A DNA stretch of 64,000 bases from Brevibacillus formosus (GTDB lineage Bacteria > Bacillota > Bacilli > Brevibacillales > Brevibacillaceae): contig NZ_PXZL01000001.1 of the NCBI RefSeq assembly GCF_003013405.1, forward strand, positions 496,001 to 560,000. Direction: 5' to 3'. Each line of letters opens with the position of its first letter. Position 1 is the first letter of the stretch. Made by a program: the position numbers and the translations under genes. This document shows positions 50,590 to 60,710 of the stretch, one piece after another. The notes under the pieces are model-generated. The model was given only the letters and a program-made list of their open reading frames with translations. It did not search any database and was not told where the DNA came from.

Positions 50590-51903
50590 ATGTCACAACC
50601 AACAATTACAGTAGTGGGCGCTGGTCTCGCTGGTAGTGAGGCAGCATGGCAAATCGCGCAGGCGGGTGTAAAAGTAAGGCTGTATGAAATGAGACCGAAG
50701 ACACAAACGCCTGCACACCATACAGATAAATTTGCAGAGTTGGTATGCAGTAATTCATTGCGTGCTAACACGTTGACGAATGCAGTGGGTGTATTAAAGG
50801 AAGAAATGCGTCGGCTGAACTCTGTCATTATCGATGCTGCAGATCGTTGCGCGGTTCCAGCTGGAGGCGCGCTTGCCGTAGACAGACACGAGTTCGCTGC
50901 TCATGTTACAGATGCGGTTCGTAATCATCCTTTAGTTGAGGTCGTTTCGGAAGAGATTACTGAAATTCCTGATGGGATTGTCGTAATTGCGACGGGGCCA
51001 CTTACTTCTCCAGCTTTGTCTACAAAGTTAAAAGAGCTGACGGGTGAAGAATATCTGTACTTTTATGATGCAGCAGCACCAATTATCGAGAAAGACTCGA
51101 TTGATATGAATAAGGTATTCGTTGCTTCCAGGTATGATAAAGGTGAAGCAGCCTACCTGAACTGCCCGATGACAGAAGAGGAGTTCAATCGCTTCTATGA
51201 TGCGTTGATCTCTGCGGAAACTGTTCCATTGAAGGAATTTGAAAAGGAAATCTTCTTCGAAGGCTGCATGCCGATTGAAGTATTGGCAAAGCGTGGACAC
51301 AAAACCATGACATTTGGTCCCATGAAGCCTGTAGGTCTGGTTGATCCGCGAACAGGTAAAAAGTCTTATGCAGTTGTACAGCTTCGTCAGGACAATAGTG
51401 CTGCGACATTGTATAACATTGTAGGCTTCCAGACTCATCTGAAATGGCCGGATCAAAAAAGAGTCTTTTCACTCATTCCTGGGTTGGAAAACTGCGAAAT
51501 CGTTCGTTATGGTGTCATGCACCGCAACACCTTTATCAACTCGCCAAAACTGTTGAAGCCTACGTATCAGTATAAAGATCGCGAAACACTTTTCTTTGCT
51601 GGTCAAATGACTGGTGTAGAAGGATATGTAGAGTCAGCAGCTTCTGGCTTACTTGCGGGGATCAATGCGGCACGACTCGCAAAAGGGGAAGAGCTGATCG
51701 TGCTTCCACCAGAAACAATTATGGGCAGTATGGCTCGTTATATTACAACGGCAGATCCAAAGCATTTCCAACCAATGAACGCAAACTTCGGGCTCGTACC
51801 GGAATGGCCAGAAAGAATCCGAGACAAGCGTTTGAAAAATGAAAAGCTCGCTGAGCGAGCGCTAGATACAATTCAGAATTTTACACAAGAACGACACAAT
51901 TAA
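50590..51903 (+). CDS. trmFO: Methylenetetrahydrofolate-tRNA-(uracil-5-)-methyltransferase TrmFO
   Basis: TrmFO makes ribothymidine at position 54 of tRNA using methylene-THF and FAD. The protein has 437 residues. The FAD-binding Rossmann motif [16 protein letters not shown] lies near the N-terminus. C53 in [11 protein letters not shown] and a cysteine in [15 protein letters not shown] are the two conserved cysteines of the family. This is the gid gene position seen in B. subtilis between topA and codV. The ATG follows GGAGG. Confidence 0.97.
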   Translation: MSQPTITVVGAGLAGSEAAWQIAQAGVKVRLYEMRPKTQTPAHHTDKFAELVCSNSLRANTLTNAVGVLKEEMRRLNSVIIDAADRCAVPAGGALAVDRHEFAAHVTDAVRNHPLVEVVSEEITEIPDGIVVIATGPLTSPALSTKLKELTGEEYLYFYDAAAPIIEKDSIDMNKVFVASRYDKGEAAYLNCPMTEEEFNRFYDALISAETVPLKEFEKEIFFEGCMPIEVLAKRGHKTMTFGPMKPVGLVDPRTGKKSYAVVQLRQDNSAATLYNIVGFQTHLKWPDQKRVFSLIPGLENCEIVRYGVMHRNTFINSPKLLKPTYQYKDRETLFFAGQMTGVEGYVESAASGLLAGINAARLAKGEELIVLPPETIMGSMARYITTADPKHFQPMNANFGLVPEWPERIRDKRLKNEKLAERALDTIQNFTQERHN

Positions 51904-51905
51904 CA

Positions 51906-51935
51906 TTGATATCCGATTTTCGTCTGTGTTACTAT
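51906..51935 (+). promoter_or_regulatory. Candidate sigma-A promoter of xerC-hslVU-codY
   Basis: TTGATA (51906-51911) and TACTAT (51930-51935) are 18 bp apart, just after the trmFO stop. Confidence 0.65.
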
Positions 51936-51964
51936 ATAGGTGCTTCGAGGAGGGTGCATCCCGT

Positions 51965-52906
51965 ATGGACATTTCGCAACAAAATTCTGCGGATATTGAG
52001 ATGTTTACCCGCTATTTGCGAGTTGAAAAAAACGCCTCTCCTCATACGGTGAAGCAGTATGTGGCAGATATCAGCGAATTTGTCTCCTTTATGGAACAGC
52101 ACCAAATCACCGTATTTGCTGCTGTTTCTTATTTGCATGGTCGCTCCTTTCTCGCGCAATTGGCTGGCAGGGGGCTTTCCCGGCGAAGTATTGCCCGCAA
52201 ACTATCCAGTTTGCGTAGCTTGTACCGATTTCTGTTGCGTGAAGGTCAACTGGAACAGAATCCATTTCAACTAGTCTCCACTCCCAAAATGGAGAAGAAA
52301 CTTCCTTCCTTTTTATATCCGCAAGAAGTTCAAGCTTTTTTCGATCTGCCTGATACAACCACTCCATTGGGAATTCGTGATCGGCTGATTTTTGAACTGT
52401 TGTATGCAAGCGGCATGCGCGTTACGGAGCTCACCACTTTATCTGTGAATGATGTGAATCCGAGCATGGGAGTCGCCTTGGTTTATGGAAAAGGAGCGAA
52501 AGAACGGTATGTGCCGGTTGGTAGTTATGCCTGCGACGTTCTTCGGCAATACCTAGAATATGGAAGAGAAAAACTGTTGGCTGGAAAAGTAGAACACGGC
52601 AATTTGCTGGTTAACTATCGGGGAGAACCGTTATCCGACCGCAGTGTTCGGCGGATTGTAGACAAATACGTAGATACGTACGCTCTTCAATTGCGGGTTT
52701 CACCACATACCTTTCGTCATACGTTTGCGACCCATATGTTGAATGGCGGCGCAGATCTGCGTACCGTGCAAGAATTACTGGGACACGTCAATGTTTCGAC
52801 GACACAGGTGTACACGCATGTGACCAAAGAGCGACTTCGGCATGTATATGACACCGCTCACCCACGAGCAAACCCGGGCAATACAGGTTCCGCCAATCGG
52901 ACATAA
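51965..52906 (+). CDS. xerC: Tyrosine recombinase XerC (CodV)
   Basis: XerC-type recombinases resolve chromosome dimers at dif. The protein has 313 residues, with an N-terminal SAM-like core-binding domain (about 10-95) and a catalytic domain with ASGMRVTEL (first Arg), PHTFRHTFATHML (His-x-x-Arg), LGHVNVSTTQVYTHV (His and nucleophile Tyr). The ATG at 51965 is 8 bp behind GAGGAGGGTG; the frame from 51926 lacks a site. It is the first gene of the cod operon as in B. subtilis. No dif site was recognised here. Confidence 0.95.
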   Translation: MDISQQNSADIEMFTRYLRVEKNASPHTVKQYVADISEFVSFMEQHQITVFAAVSYLHGRSFLAQLAGRGLSRRSIARKLSSLRSLYRFLLREGQLEQNPFQLVSTPKMEKKLPSFLYPQEVQAFFDLPDTTTPLGIRDRLIFELLYASGMRVTELTTLSVNDVNPSMGVALVYGKGAKERYVPVGSYACDVLRQYLEYGREKLLAGKVEHGNLLVNYRGEPLSDRSVRRIVDKYVDTYALQLRVSPHTFRHTFATHMLNGGADLRTVQELLGHVNVSTTQVYTHVTKERLRHVYDTAHPRANPGNTGSANRT

Positions 52907-52921
52907 CGGGAGGAATCAGTG

Positions 52922-53464
52922 ATGGAACAGTTTCACGCAACAACCATATTTGCTGTACAGCACAATGGGTCTGTAGCGATGGCCGGAGATGGTCAGGTTA
53001 CTTTTGGCAACAGCATGGTAATGAAGCACGGTGCCAAAAAAGTAAGACGTCTATATCGCGGCGAAGTTTTAGCAGGATTCGCTGGCTCTGTTGCTGATGC
53101 CATTACGCTTTTTGAGAAGTTTGAAGGAAAGCTGGAGGAGTATCACGGCAATCTGCAGCGAGCTGCTGTAGAGCTGGCGAAAGAGTGGCGCATGGATAAA
53201 ATTTTGCGTCGTTTGGAAGCAATGATGATTGTTGCCAATAAGGAGCATTTGCTGCTTATTTCCGGAAATGGCGAAATCATTGAGCCTGATGACGGGATTC
53301 TTGCAATTGGTTCTGGCGGTAGCTTTGCCCTTGCAGCAGGTCGTGCATTGAAAACATATGCGCCCCATCTTGGCGCACGTGAAATTGCGGAAGCATCGCT
53401 TCGTACCGCTGCTGAAATTTGCGTGTTCACAAACAACAATCTTGTTGTGGATGAGTTGAATTGA
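52922..53464 (+). CDS. hslV: HslV (ClpQ/CodW) protease subunit
   Basis: HslV forms the proteolytic chamber of the HslUV complex. The protein has 180 residues and begins [17 protein letters not shown]. The Thr7-Thr8 pair aligns with the mature Thr1 of E. coli HslV (TTIVSV), preceded by a six-residue propeptide. B. subtilis CodW begins MSSFHATT and has been described as using an N-terminal serine; no serine exists at that place here. GDGQVTFG and [14 protein letters not shown] are family motifs. The ATG at 52922 is 7 bp from GGGAGGA; a GTG lies one codon earlier. It overlaps hslU if that starts at 53461. Confidence 0.95.
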   Translation: MEQFHATTIFAVQHNGSVAMAGDGQVTFGNSMVMKHGAKKVRRLYRGEVLAGFAGSVADAITLFEKFEGKLEEYHGNLQRAAVELAKEWRMDKILRRLEAMMIVANKEHLLLISGNGEIIEPDDGILAIGSGGSFALAAGRALKTYAPHLGAREIAEASLRTAAEICVFTNNNLVVDELN

Positions 53465-53484
53465 GCGAAAGGGAGGAACCTACT

Positions 53485-54882
53485 GTGCTGAATCTTGAGC
53501 AATTAACCCCGCGTAAGATCGTAGAGCATTTGGATAAATACATTGTCGGGCAGGCACAAGCCAAGAAAGCTATTGCTGTAGCGCTTCGCAACCGCTATCG
53601 TCGCAGTCGTTTGCCAGAGCAAATGATTGAAGAGGTTGTTCCAAAAAACATCTTGATGATCGGGCCTACTGGTGTTGGAAAAACGGAAATTGCACGTCGG
53701 ATTGCAAAACTGACAGGTGCTCCTTTTATTAAAGTAGAAGCAACGAAGTTTACGGAAGTCGGTTATGTAGGACGAGATGTGGAATCGATGGTCCGTGATC
53801 TGGTGGAAGCTTCTATCCGTACGGTCAAACAGGAAAAAGTAGAGTCGGTGAAAGAGAAAGCCGAGAAGCTTGCGAATGAAGCGATTGTGAATGTACTCGT
53901 TCCATCTCGCAAGCAGTCGAACTCGTTCAAAAATCCGTTGGAGATGTTCTTCGGTGGACAGCAGCAACAGCAGCAGGATACCTCTGATCAAGAAGAAGTG
54001 TCGATTCAGCAGCAACGCAGACAAGTCATGTGGCAATTGACGAATGGCCAGTTAGAAGAGCAAATGATTGAGATTGAAGTCGAAGATCAATCACCTTCGA
54101 TGTTTGACATGTTCCAGGTTCCGGGTACAGAACAAATGGGGATGCAAATGCAAGATATGCTCGGTAGCCTGATGCCTAAGCGGATGAAGAAACGAAAATT
54201 GCGAATAAAAGATGCGCGAAAGGTATTAATTCAGCAGGAAGCGCAAAAACTGGTGGATATGGACGAAGTTACGCAGGAGTCTATTCGTCGAGCTGAACAA
54301 CACGGGATTATCTTCATTGACGAAATTGATAAGATTGCGGGTAAGGATGGGCGTGGCCCGGATGTATCCCGTGAAGGGGTCCAGCGTGATATTTTACCGA
54401 TTGTGGAAGGCTCAACTGTCATGACCAAGTATGGTCCTGTCAAAACAGATTATGTTCTGTTTATCGCAGCTGGTGCTTTTCACATGGCAAAACCATCAGA
54501 TTTAATTCCTGAATTGCAAGGTCGTTTTCCGATTCGGGTAGAGCTGACTAGCTTGCGCGTTGAAGATTTTGTCCGGATTTTGACAGAGCCTAAAAACGCA
54601 TTGCTCAAGCAGTATGTGGCCCTCTTGGAAACAGAAGGTGTGCGTGTTGAATTTACACCGGAAGCCATACAGGAACTCGCTCGTCTCGCTGCTGAGGTCA
54701 ACCAGAGCACAGATAACATTGGTGCTAGAAGATTGCACACCATATTGGAGAAGCTACTGGAGGATCTCTCTTTTGAAGCCCCAGAAATCCACCTAGAAGT
54801 TGTACAGATTACCCCCGATTATGTTAATCAGAAATTAGGTACAATCGCGGGGAACAAAGACTTGAGTCAATATATTTTATAA
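53485..54882 (+). CDS. hslU: HslU (ClpY) ATPase subunit
   Basis: HslU unfolds substrates and feeds them to HslV. The protein has 465 residues from the GTG at 53485. Walker [14 protein letters not shown] and Walker [13 protein letters not shown] frame the I-domain, which has Gln-rich stretches (about 155-180). The C-terminus ends KDLSQYIL, the tail that inserts into HslV. The GTG at 53485 is 8 bp behind GGGAGG; a TTG at 53461 overlapping the hslV stop has a weaker site but would add SEREEPTV. It is part of xerC-hslV-hslU-codY. Confidence 0.95.
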   Translation: MLNLEQLTPRKIVEHLDKYIVGQAQAKKAIAVALRNRYRRSRLPEQMIEEVVPKNILMIGPTGVGKTEIARRIAKLTGAPFIKVEATKFTEVGYVGRDVESMVRDLVEASIRTVKQEKVESVKEKAEKLANEAIVNVLVPSRKQSNSFKNPLEMFFGGQQQQQQDTSDQEEVSIQQQRRQVMWQLTNGQLEEQMIEIEVEDQSPSMFDMFQVPGTEQMGMQMQDMLGSLMPKRMKKRKLRIKDARKVLIQQEAQKLVDMDEVTQESIRRAEQHGIIFIDEIDKIAGKDGRGPDVSREGVQRDILPIVEGSTVMTKYGPVKTDYVLFIAAGAFHMAKPSDLIPELQGRFPIRVELTSLRVEDFVRILTEPKNALLKQYVALLETEGVRVEFTPEAIQELARLAAEVNQSTDNIGARRLHTILEKLLEDLSFEAPEIHLEVVQITPDYVNQKLGTIAGNKDLSQYIL

Positions 54883-54922
54883 ACATTGGATAGGCAGCAC
54901 ATATAATTAGGAGGAAATACAG

Positions 54923-55702
54923 ATGGATCTACTGTCAAAAACAAGAAGAATTAACCGCATGTTGCAAAAATCCGCGGGTCATGCCGTGAACTTCAATGAA
55001 ATGTCCCAAGTTTTGAGCGACGTGATTGAAGCAAATACTTATGTTGTAAGCCGTAAAGGAAAACTTCTCGGCTTTGCGATTCATCAAGAGATGGATAACA
55101 GCCGTATGCGCAAAATGCTGGAAGAGCGCCGTTTTCCAGAAGAGTACAGCATGGGGTTACTGAAAGTAGATGAAACATCTGCGAACCTGGATGTAGATAG
55201 CCCATACACGATTTTCCCTGTTGAAATGAAAGAAGTATTCCGCACAGGTTGGACGACGCTTGTTCCGATTATGGGTGGAGGAGATCGTCTTGGTACGCTG
55301 ATTTTGGGTCGCATTAACGATCAATTTGTCGATGACGACTTGATTCTTGCAGAAGTAGGGGCAACGGTAGTAGGCATGGAAATCTTGCGTGAGCGTTCTG
55401 AAGCAATCGAAGAAGAAGCACGCAGCAAAGCGGTTGTACAAATGGCAATTGGTTCCCTCTCTTATAGCGAGTTGGAAGCAGTTGAACATATTTTTGAAGA
55501 GCTCGAAGGCAAAGAAGGCCTGCTCGTAGCCTCCAAAATCGCGGATCGCGTAGGAATTACTCGCTCTGTCATTGTAAACGCACTTCGTAAGCTGGAGAGT
55601 GCGGGTGTTATCGAATCCCGTTCTTTGGGGATGAAAGGTACCTTCATTAAAGTGCTGAATGAAAAGCTGCTGCCTGAGCTAGAGAAGCTCAAGACCTCGT
55701 AA
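54923..55702 (+). CDS. codY: Global nutritional repressor CodY
   Basis: CodY senses branched-chain amino acids and GTP and represses stationary-phase, transport and motility genes. The protein has 259 residues, with an N-terminal GAF domain that binds Ile/Leu/Val (about 1-155) and a C-terminal winged helix with [20 protein letters not shown]. It directly precedes the flagellar operon, which CodY controls in B. subtilis. The ATG follows AGGAGGAAA. A terminator follows. Confidence 0.97.
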   Translation: MDLLSKTRRINRMLQKSAGHAVNFNEMSQVLSDVIEANTYVVSRKGKLLGFAIHQEMDNSRMRKMLEERRFPEEYSMGLLKVDETSANLDVDSPYTIFPVEMKEVFRTGWTTLVPIMGGGDRLGTLILGRINDQFVDDDLILAEVGATVVGMEILRERSEAIEEEARSKAVVQMAIGSLSYSELEAVEHIFEELEGKEGLLVASKIADRVGITRSVIVNALRKLESAGVIESRSLGMKGTFIKVLNEKLLPELEKLKTS

Positions 55703-55735
55703 TATACCTTGTCAAAAGTTACAAGAAAGTAAACA

Positions 55736-55770
55736 AAAAGGTGTAGCAACTCATGTTGCTGCACCTTTTC
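55736..55770 (+). terminator. Rho-independent terminator after codY
   Basis: A 15-bp stem with one G-T pair (55736-55750 with 55755-55769) and a TCAT loop ends in TTTTC. Confidence 0.88.
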
Positions 55771-56075
55771 TCATAGGACTTTAGTCCTAGTTGCAGTAAA
55801 AAACGACACATTATTACCATAAATTATATATTGATTTTTTATGCATGCCTCGACATTTGTGTTGGTTTGAATATGGATTCCTTGTAAAATGCAGTAAAAA
55901 AACAGGAAGGATAAGGGATTTAGTCCCATTGAATCATTTTGAAAAACGTCATGAAAAGGGGCTTTTTTGTCCAAATTGATTTTGCTATGATTGAATCGTA
56001 TTAGGGTGTCGAAAATACAGGAAATATAGGTGGTTTTAGGGAAAATAATTGACTCATATTGGGGGAGAAGGAAAA
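55771..56075 (+). other. Intergenic region upstream of the flagellar operon
   Basis: This AT-rich gap holds one good sigma-A-type promoter (55976-56004). I looked for a sigma-D promoter (TAAA-N15-GCCGATAT) and a full CodY box (AATTTTCWGAAAATT) and found neither; the sequence around 56010-56030 (GAAAATACAGGAAAT) is only a loose CodY-box match. There is no gene. Confidence 0.5.
55976..56004 (+). promoter_or_regulatory. Sigma-A promoter candidate of the flagellar (fla/che) operon
   Basis: TTGATT (55976-55981) and TATTAG (55999-56004) are 17 bp apart. The leader to flgB would be about 65 nt. Confidence 0.65.
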
Positions 56076-56486
56076 ATGCTGGATAGTTACCATCTGCAGG
56101 TCCTGGAGAGATCACTCGACGCTGCAACATTGCGACATAGAACGATCGCAAACAACCTTGCCAACATAGACACCCCTCAATTCAAAAGTCAACAAGTCAT
56201 CTTCGAGAGCTTTTTGCAAGATGAGTTGAACGCAAGAGCGGGAAATGGCAAGTTAGAAGCGTATCGGACCAATCAAAGACACCTCCCGTTTGGCAATGTA
56301 GGAGTTGCAGTACCACAGGTTGTGTCCAATCCGAATAACTTCATTCAGAACAGTGGCAATGATGTTGACTTGGAAACAGAAACAACAGAATTGGCCAAAA
56401 ACCAAATTTGGTACAGCGGATTAACGCAATTGACAGCAGGACATTTTCAAAAACTACGCAGTGTAATTGAGGGTGGAGGTAAATAA
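56076..56486 (+). CDS. flgB: Flagellar basal-body rod protein FlgB
   Basis: FlgB is part of the proximal rod. The protein has 136 residues and begins MLDSYHLQVLERSLDAATLR. The rod-protein hallmark RTIANNLANIDTPQFKS is near the N-terminus, and the C-terminal helix ends ...LTAGHFQKLRSVIEGG. The ATG at 56076 lies behind GGGGAGAAGG; the frame from 56049 lacks a site. It is the first gene of the operon; flgC follows 2 bp later. Confidence 0.96.
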   Translation: MLDSYHLQVLERSLDAATLRHRTIANNLANIDTPQFKSQQVIFESFLQDELNARAGNGKLEAYRTNQRHLPFGNVGVAVPQVVSNPNNFIQNSGNDVDLETETTELAKNQIWYSGLTQLTAGHFQKLRSVIEGGGK

Positions 56487-56488
56487 AG

Positions 56489-56947
56489 ATGAGCTTGTTT
56501 CAAGGAATTAACACAAGTGCTTCTGCCTTAACAGCTAACCGCTTGCGATTGGATACGATTGCTTCCAATATTGCGAATGCGGAAACCACTCGAGCAAACT
56601 TCGTAGATGGCGCCTGGCAGCCATATCGGAGGAAAATGGTGGAGTTGTCACCTCAAACAAATGGAACATTTGATAACTTCCTGCAAGCAGCCGTGGGGAC
56701 AGTCTCAGGAAGTCGGGGTGGACAAGGTGTGAAGGTCACAGCGATTCAAGAAGACAATACTCCGTTTAAGCGAGTATATGATCCATCTCATCCAGATGCA
56801 GATCAAGACGGATATCTCTTGATGCCGAATGTGGACCCGATGAAAGAGATGGTGGACATGATCTCCGCTTCAAGATCATACGAAGCCAACGTGACAGCAC
56901 TGAACGCTTCCAAATCCATGATGCTAAAAGCATTGGAAATCAAGTAA
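56489..56947 (+). CDS. flgC: Flagellar basal-body rod protein FlgC
   Basis: FlgC is the second proximal rod protein. The protein has 152 residues and begins MSLFQGINTSASALTANRLR. DTIASNIANAETTR is the rod signature, and SRSYEANVTALNASKSMMLK the C-terminal D0 helix. Its ribosome site (GGTGGAGG) lies within the end of flgB. Confidence 0.97.
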   Translation: MSLFQGINTSASALTANRLRLDTIASNIANAETTRANFVDGAWQPYRRKMVELSPQTNGTFDNFLQAAVGTVSGSRGGQGVKVTAIQEDNTPFKRVYDPSHPDADQDGYLLMPNVDPMKEMVDMISASRSYEANVTALNASKSMMLKALEIK

Positions 56948-56971
56948 AGCGGGTGACAGTAAGGAATGGAA

Positions 56972-57262
56972 ATGAGTGCAATCTCCCAACTAACGCCAAT
57001 TCGTACACCGAGTGTGAACAAGCCAACCCCAGCTGAAGTTTCCCAAGAATTCTCATCGTTTCTATCGGATGCCATGAATAAAGTGAATCAGGCGCAAGTA
57101 GAATCGTCGAATCTTGCCGACAAGTTTGCAGCGGGAGAAATTACCGACTTGCACCAAGTGACTGTTGCAGGTCAAAAAGCTTCCGTTATGCTACAAATGA
57201 CTATGCAGGTCAGGAACAAGATGATTGAGTCTTATCAAGAAATCATGCGCATGTCGATTTGA
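56972..57262 (+). CDS. fliE: Flagellar hook-basal body protein FliE
   Basis: FliE links the MS ring to the rod. The protein has 96 residues from the ATG at 56972, 6 bp behind AAGGA; the ATG at 56966 has no spacing. The end MLQMTMQVRNKMIESYQEIM is the FliE signature. It is in the standard order flgB-flgC-fliE-fliF. Confidence 0.95.
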   Translation: MSAISQLTPIRTPSVNKPTPAEVSQEFSSFLSDAMNKVNQAQVESSNLADKFAAGEITDLHQVTVAGQKASVMLQMTMQVRNKMIESYQEIMRMSI

Positions 57263-57292
57263 TCGTTGTTGGTATCCTTTGAGAGGTGAAAC

Positions 57293-58882
57293 ATGAACGA
57301 ACGTTTAGCAGTATACAAAGACCGGTTTACATCAAAATGGAACCAATTTTCCAAGAAACAAAAATGGATGATTATCGGTATTTCGCTCTTCCTCTTGATT
57401 TCTCTGGGTCTATACATATACATCGCTTCTCAGCCGGTGTACAAACCACTTTACAACCAAAGATTGAGTGAACAAGAAATCGGGACTATCAAGCAAGAGT
57501 TGGAAGCATCACAAATTCCATATCGTATCACGGGGAATGGTACAAGTATCGAGGTTCCAGAAAAAATGGCACAAGATGTCATTGTTGATCTGGCTGCACA
57601 AGGTATTCCGAGTCAAGCAGGAATTAATGCAGAAATTTTCTCCAGTACACTTGGAGTGACAGATCGCCAATTTGATGTCATGAAGAAAGAAGCTTTGCAA
57701 CAAGAGCTACGCAAGATGCTGGAAAGAGTAAAAGGTGTACGCTCCGCACAAGTGATGATTACGTTGCCGCAGGAAAGCGTTTGGGTGACGGAGACTCCGG
57801 ATACAGCGACGGCTTCCGTTATCGTCGATGTTGAACCTGGAACAACGCTTGATCAAAAGCAAATTAACTCACTTTATCTGCTTGTTTCCCGAAGCGTTCC
57901 GAAATTGCCAATGGACGCGATTGCGATTACAGACCAGTATTCGAATCCGCTAGAACGTTCGGAAGGCAATGAAAACGAAGGCACATTGAGTAGCTTTAAG
58001 CAACAGGAAACAATCAAAGCAGATGTTGAAAAGAAAATTCAACAAAACCTGTACAACTTGTTGGGTACAATCATGGGACGCGATAAAGTCATCGTCCATA
58101 CGTTCATCAAAATGAACTTTGACAAGGAAAATCGCGTAGAGAACATCGTTGAGGCACCTGACAAAGAGAATAACGAAGGACTTATCATTTCTTCTCAAAA
58201 ATTATCAAAAGCCTTCTCTGGACAAGGTCAACCTCCAGGGGGAATTGCAGGAACCAATAACAATGCAGTTCCGAACTACCCGGGAGCTACTCCACAAGGA
58301 AGTAACAGTCAATACGAAGAGTTGAATGACACGATTAACCGTGAAGTAAATCGCATCACACGAAATGTTACATCAAGCCCGTACAAGATTGAAGACATTA
58401 CAATCAACGTTGGGGTAGAACCGCCAGCTGGTGGAACGTTGGATGCTGCTACGCTCGAGAGCATTAAACAAGTGCTGCGCAATGTTGTTCGTGTCACTTT
58501 AAGTGATCAAGCTTCTGATTTAGCGGATGCTGAGTTGGACAAGCATATTTCTGTACTTCCTCGTCAGTTCTCAGGAAAAGCTGAGATTGAGGATTCCAGT
58601 GTACTAAGTCCTGCTGTTCTTTGGACAGTTGGTGGTATTGCAGTCTTGGCACTTGCTGCTGTTGCCTTCCTTGTTTATCGCAGACGCAGTCAAGCGAAGC
58701 AACAACAAGAAGAAGAGGAATTCCCAGACTTGCTGACACCGTTAAACGCGGCCGAAATACCAGACTTGATTTACCAAGAAGATGGAGACCAGGCAGTGGT
58801 CAGAAAGCAACTTGAAAAATTGGCGCGAAGCAAACCAGATGAGTTTGTTGTTCTGCTTCGTACATGGTTAGCAGAAGATTAA
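57293..58882 (+). CDS. fliF: Flagellar MS-ring protein FliF
   Basis: FliF builds the MS ring and surrounds the export gate. The protein has 529 residues. The first span is about residues 24-44 (WMIIGISLFLLISLGLYIYI) and the second about 442-465. Between them lie the ring-building motifs and a Pro/Asn/Gly-rich loop near 310-345. The C-terminal acidic tail (EEEEFPDL and after) binds FliG. The ATG follows GAGAGGTGA. Confidence 0.97.
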   Translation: MNERLAVYKDRFTSKWNQFSKKQKWMIIGISLFLLISLGLYIYIASQPVYKPLYNQRLSEQEIGTIKQELEASQIPYRITGNGTSIEVPEKMAQDVIVDLAAQGIPSQAGINAEIFSSTLGVTDRQFDVMKKEALQQELRKMLERVKGVRSAQVMITLPQESVWVTETPDTATASVIVDVEPGTTLDQKQINSLYLLVSRSVPKLPMDAIAITDQYSNPLERSEGNENEGTLSSFKQQETIKADVEKKIQQNLYNLLGTIMGRDKVIVHTFIKMNFDKENRVENIVEAPDKENNEGLIISSQKLSKAFSGQGQPPGGIAGTNNNAVPNYPGATPQGSNSQYEELNDTINREVNRITRNVTSSPYKIEDITINVGVEPPAGGTLDAATLESIKQVLRNVVRVTLSDQASDLADAELDKHISVLPRQFSGKAEIEDSSVLSPAVLWTVGGIAVLALAAVAFLVYRRRSQAKQQQEEEEFPDLLTPLNAAEIPDLIYQEDGDQAVVRKQLEKLARSKPDEFVVLLRTWLAED

Positions 58883-58894
58883 GGAGTGAATGGT

Positions 58895-59908
58895 ATGGCT
58901 CGCGGCGCTAAAGAGTTGTCAGGACGACAAAAAGCAGCTATCCTCCTCATCTCACTCGGGCCTGAAGTTTCAGCCCAGGTGTTCAAACATTTGCGTGAGG
59001 ATGAGATCGAGCAACTGACATTAGAAATCGCCAATGTGCGAAAAGTGGATACTGATGAAAAAGATAAAATTTTATCTGAATTTCACCAGATAGCGGTTGC
59101 CAAAGAGGTAATTGCACAAGGTGGGATCACGTATGCCAAAGAAATCTTGCAAAAAGCTTTGGGTGAAACCAAAGCAATGGATATTATTAATCGCTTGACG
59201 GCGAACCTTCAAGTTCGACCATTTGACTTTGCTAGAAAAGCTGACCCAGGTCAAATTCTAAACTTTATCCAAAATGAGCATCCGCAGACGATAGCCTTGG
59301 TGCTTTCTTATCTGGAGGCTCAACAAGCAGCCATGATTCTGTCGGCTCTTCCGCAAGAACGTCAAGCAGAGGTTGCGAAACGTATTGCGACGATGGACAG
59401 TACTTCCCCAGAAGTAATCGCTCAAGTTGAACAGGTATTGGAGCAAAAGCTTTCTGCCACTGTTACCCAAGATTACACGCAGGCAGGCGGGATCGAAGCG
59501 ATCGTGGCTGTACTCAACGGTGTCGATCGTGGAACCGAACGCACGATTCTGGATTCCCTCGAAATTCAAGATCCAGAGCTGGCAGAAGAAATCAAGAAGC
59601 GTATGTTCGTCTTCGAAGATATTGCTACACTCGACAACCGTTCGATTCAGCGCGTTATCCGCGATGTGGAAAATGCAGATCTGCAACTTTCTCTCAAAGT
59701 ATCCAGCGAAGAAGTTCGGGAAGTTATTTTCCGGAACATGTCCAAGCGGATGGCGGATACGTTCAAAGAAGAAATGGAGTTTATGGGTCCGGTTCGCCTT
59801 CGCGACGTCGAAGAGGCACAATCTCGTATCGTTGCAATTATCCGTCGCTTAGAGGAGGCTGGTGAGATCATCATCGCCCGCGGTGGAGGAGATGATATCA
59901 TTGTCTAG
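58895..59908 (+). CDS. fliG: Flagellar motor switch protein FliG
   Basis: FliG converts ion flow into torque and sets rotation direction. The protein has 337 residues from the ATG at 58895, 7 bp behind AAGGAG; a GTG at 58886 overlaps that site. QNEHPQTIALVLSYL is the EHPQR-type motif of the middle domain. The C-terminal torque helix contains the charged residues of SKRMADTFKEEMEFMGPVRL. It ends 8 bp inside fliH. Confidence 0.97.
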   Translation: MARGAKELSGRQKAAILLISLGPEVSAQVFKHLREDEIEQLTLEIANVRKVDTDEKDKILSEFHQIAVAKEVIAQGGITYAKEILQKALGETKAMDIINRLTANLQVRPFDFARKADPGQILNFIQNEHPQTIALVLSYLEAQQAAMILSALPQERQAEVAKRIATMDSTSPEVIAQVEQVLEQKLSATVTQDYTQAGGIEAIVAVLNGVDRGTERTILDSLEIQDPELAEEIKKRMFVFEDIATLDNRSIQRVIRDVENADLQLSLKVSSEEVREVIFRNMSKRMADTFKEEMEFMGPVRLRDVEEAQSRIVAIIRRLEEAGEIIIARGGGDDIIV

Positions 59909-60710
59909 GATCATCAAAAGCGCCAATTATAGGCCTTCTGAGGAATCTTTTCTCCTCTCGGTAACGCCTGTACCACTTAAGACGGAAGAAGTTGCCGAAA
60001 GGTTGCAAGAAAATCAGGAAATTTTTAATCAAGCTGAGATCGAAGCGAAAACGATCATCTCAGATGCAGAAGAAACTGCGCAAAACATCTTGCAGCAAGC
60101 TGCGGAGCAAGCAGAGCAAGTAAGACAAGAGACGCTTGCTCAGATGGAAGAATGGTGGGAACAAAAACGTCAGGAAGCTGCGCAATTGTTTCAGCAAGTG
60201 CAAGAGCAGGCAATGACGGAAGGGCAAGAGGCAGGTTTCGAAGCGGGTAAACGTGAGGCATACGAGGAGCAAACAGCTTCACTCGACCAAGCAAAAACCA
60301 TTTTGGAACAGGCGTTTGCCGAGAAAAAACAAATTATCGCTGAGGCGGAGCCTTTCCTAGTGGAACTCAGCATAGAAATTGCTAAAAAAATCATTGGACA
60401 GGAATTGCAACAGCATCCCGAGCAGGTCCTGGAAATGACCAAAAAAGCACTCCGCCGCTCCCGTGTTCATGGCGAGATTACGGTGTGCGTCAACCATAAG
60501 TACTTTGATTATGTGCTCGAGCATCGTGCTGGTTTTCTGGAATTGTTAGATGGACAAGCAGAGCTCTCCATTTACCCTGACTATACAGTACAAGATGGTG
60601 GATGTGTCATCCGTACTGCTTTGGGAAGTGTCGATGCCCGCATCGATACACAAATGGAGGAGATTAAGCAGGCGCTGCTTACGATTGCCAGAGGAAGTGA
60701 GGCTCCATGA
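59901..60710 (+). CDS. fliH: Flagellar assembly protein FliH
   Basis: FliH is the stator-like partner and inhibitor of the FliI ATPase. The protein has 269 residues from the TTG at 59901, which is 10 bp behind GGTGGAGGAG; an ATG at 59892 is only 1 bp from it. SRIIKSANYRPSEE is a typical start. Residues about 45-140 form an acidic, Gln/Glu-rich coiled coil. The C-terminal domain carries LSIEIAKKIIGQELQQHPEQ. It overlaps fliG by 8 bp and fliI by 4 bp. Confidence 0.94.
   Translation: MSRIIKSANYRPSEESFLLSVTPVPLKTEEVAERLQENQEIFNQAEIEAKTIISDAEETAQNILQQAAEQAEQVRQETLAQMEEWWEQKRQEAAQLFQQVQEQAMTEGQEAGFEAGKREAYEEQTASLDQAKTILEQAFAEKKQIIAEAEPFLVELSIEIAKKIIGQELQQHPEQVLEMTKKALRRSRVHGEITVCVNHKYFDYVLEHRAGFLELLDGQAELSIYPDYTVQDGGCVIRTALGSVDARIDTQMEEIKQALLTIARGSEAP

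Noticed and set aside
55771-56075. A sigma-D promoter or CodY box in front of flgB
   Set aside because: No TAAA-N15-GCCGATAT and no clear AATTTTCWGAAAATT could be found; only a loose partial match to the CodY box exists near 56010.
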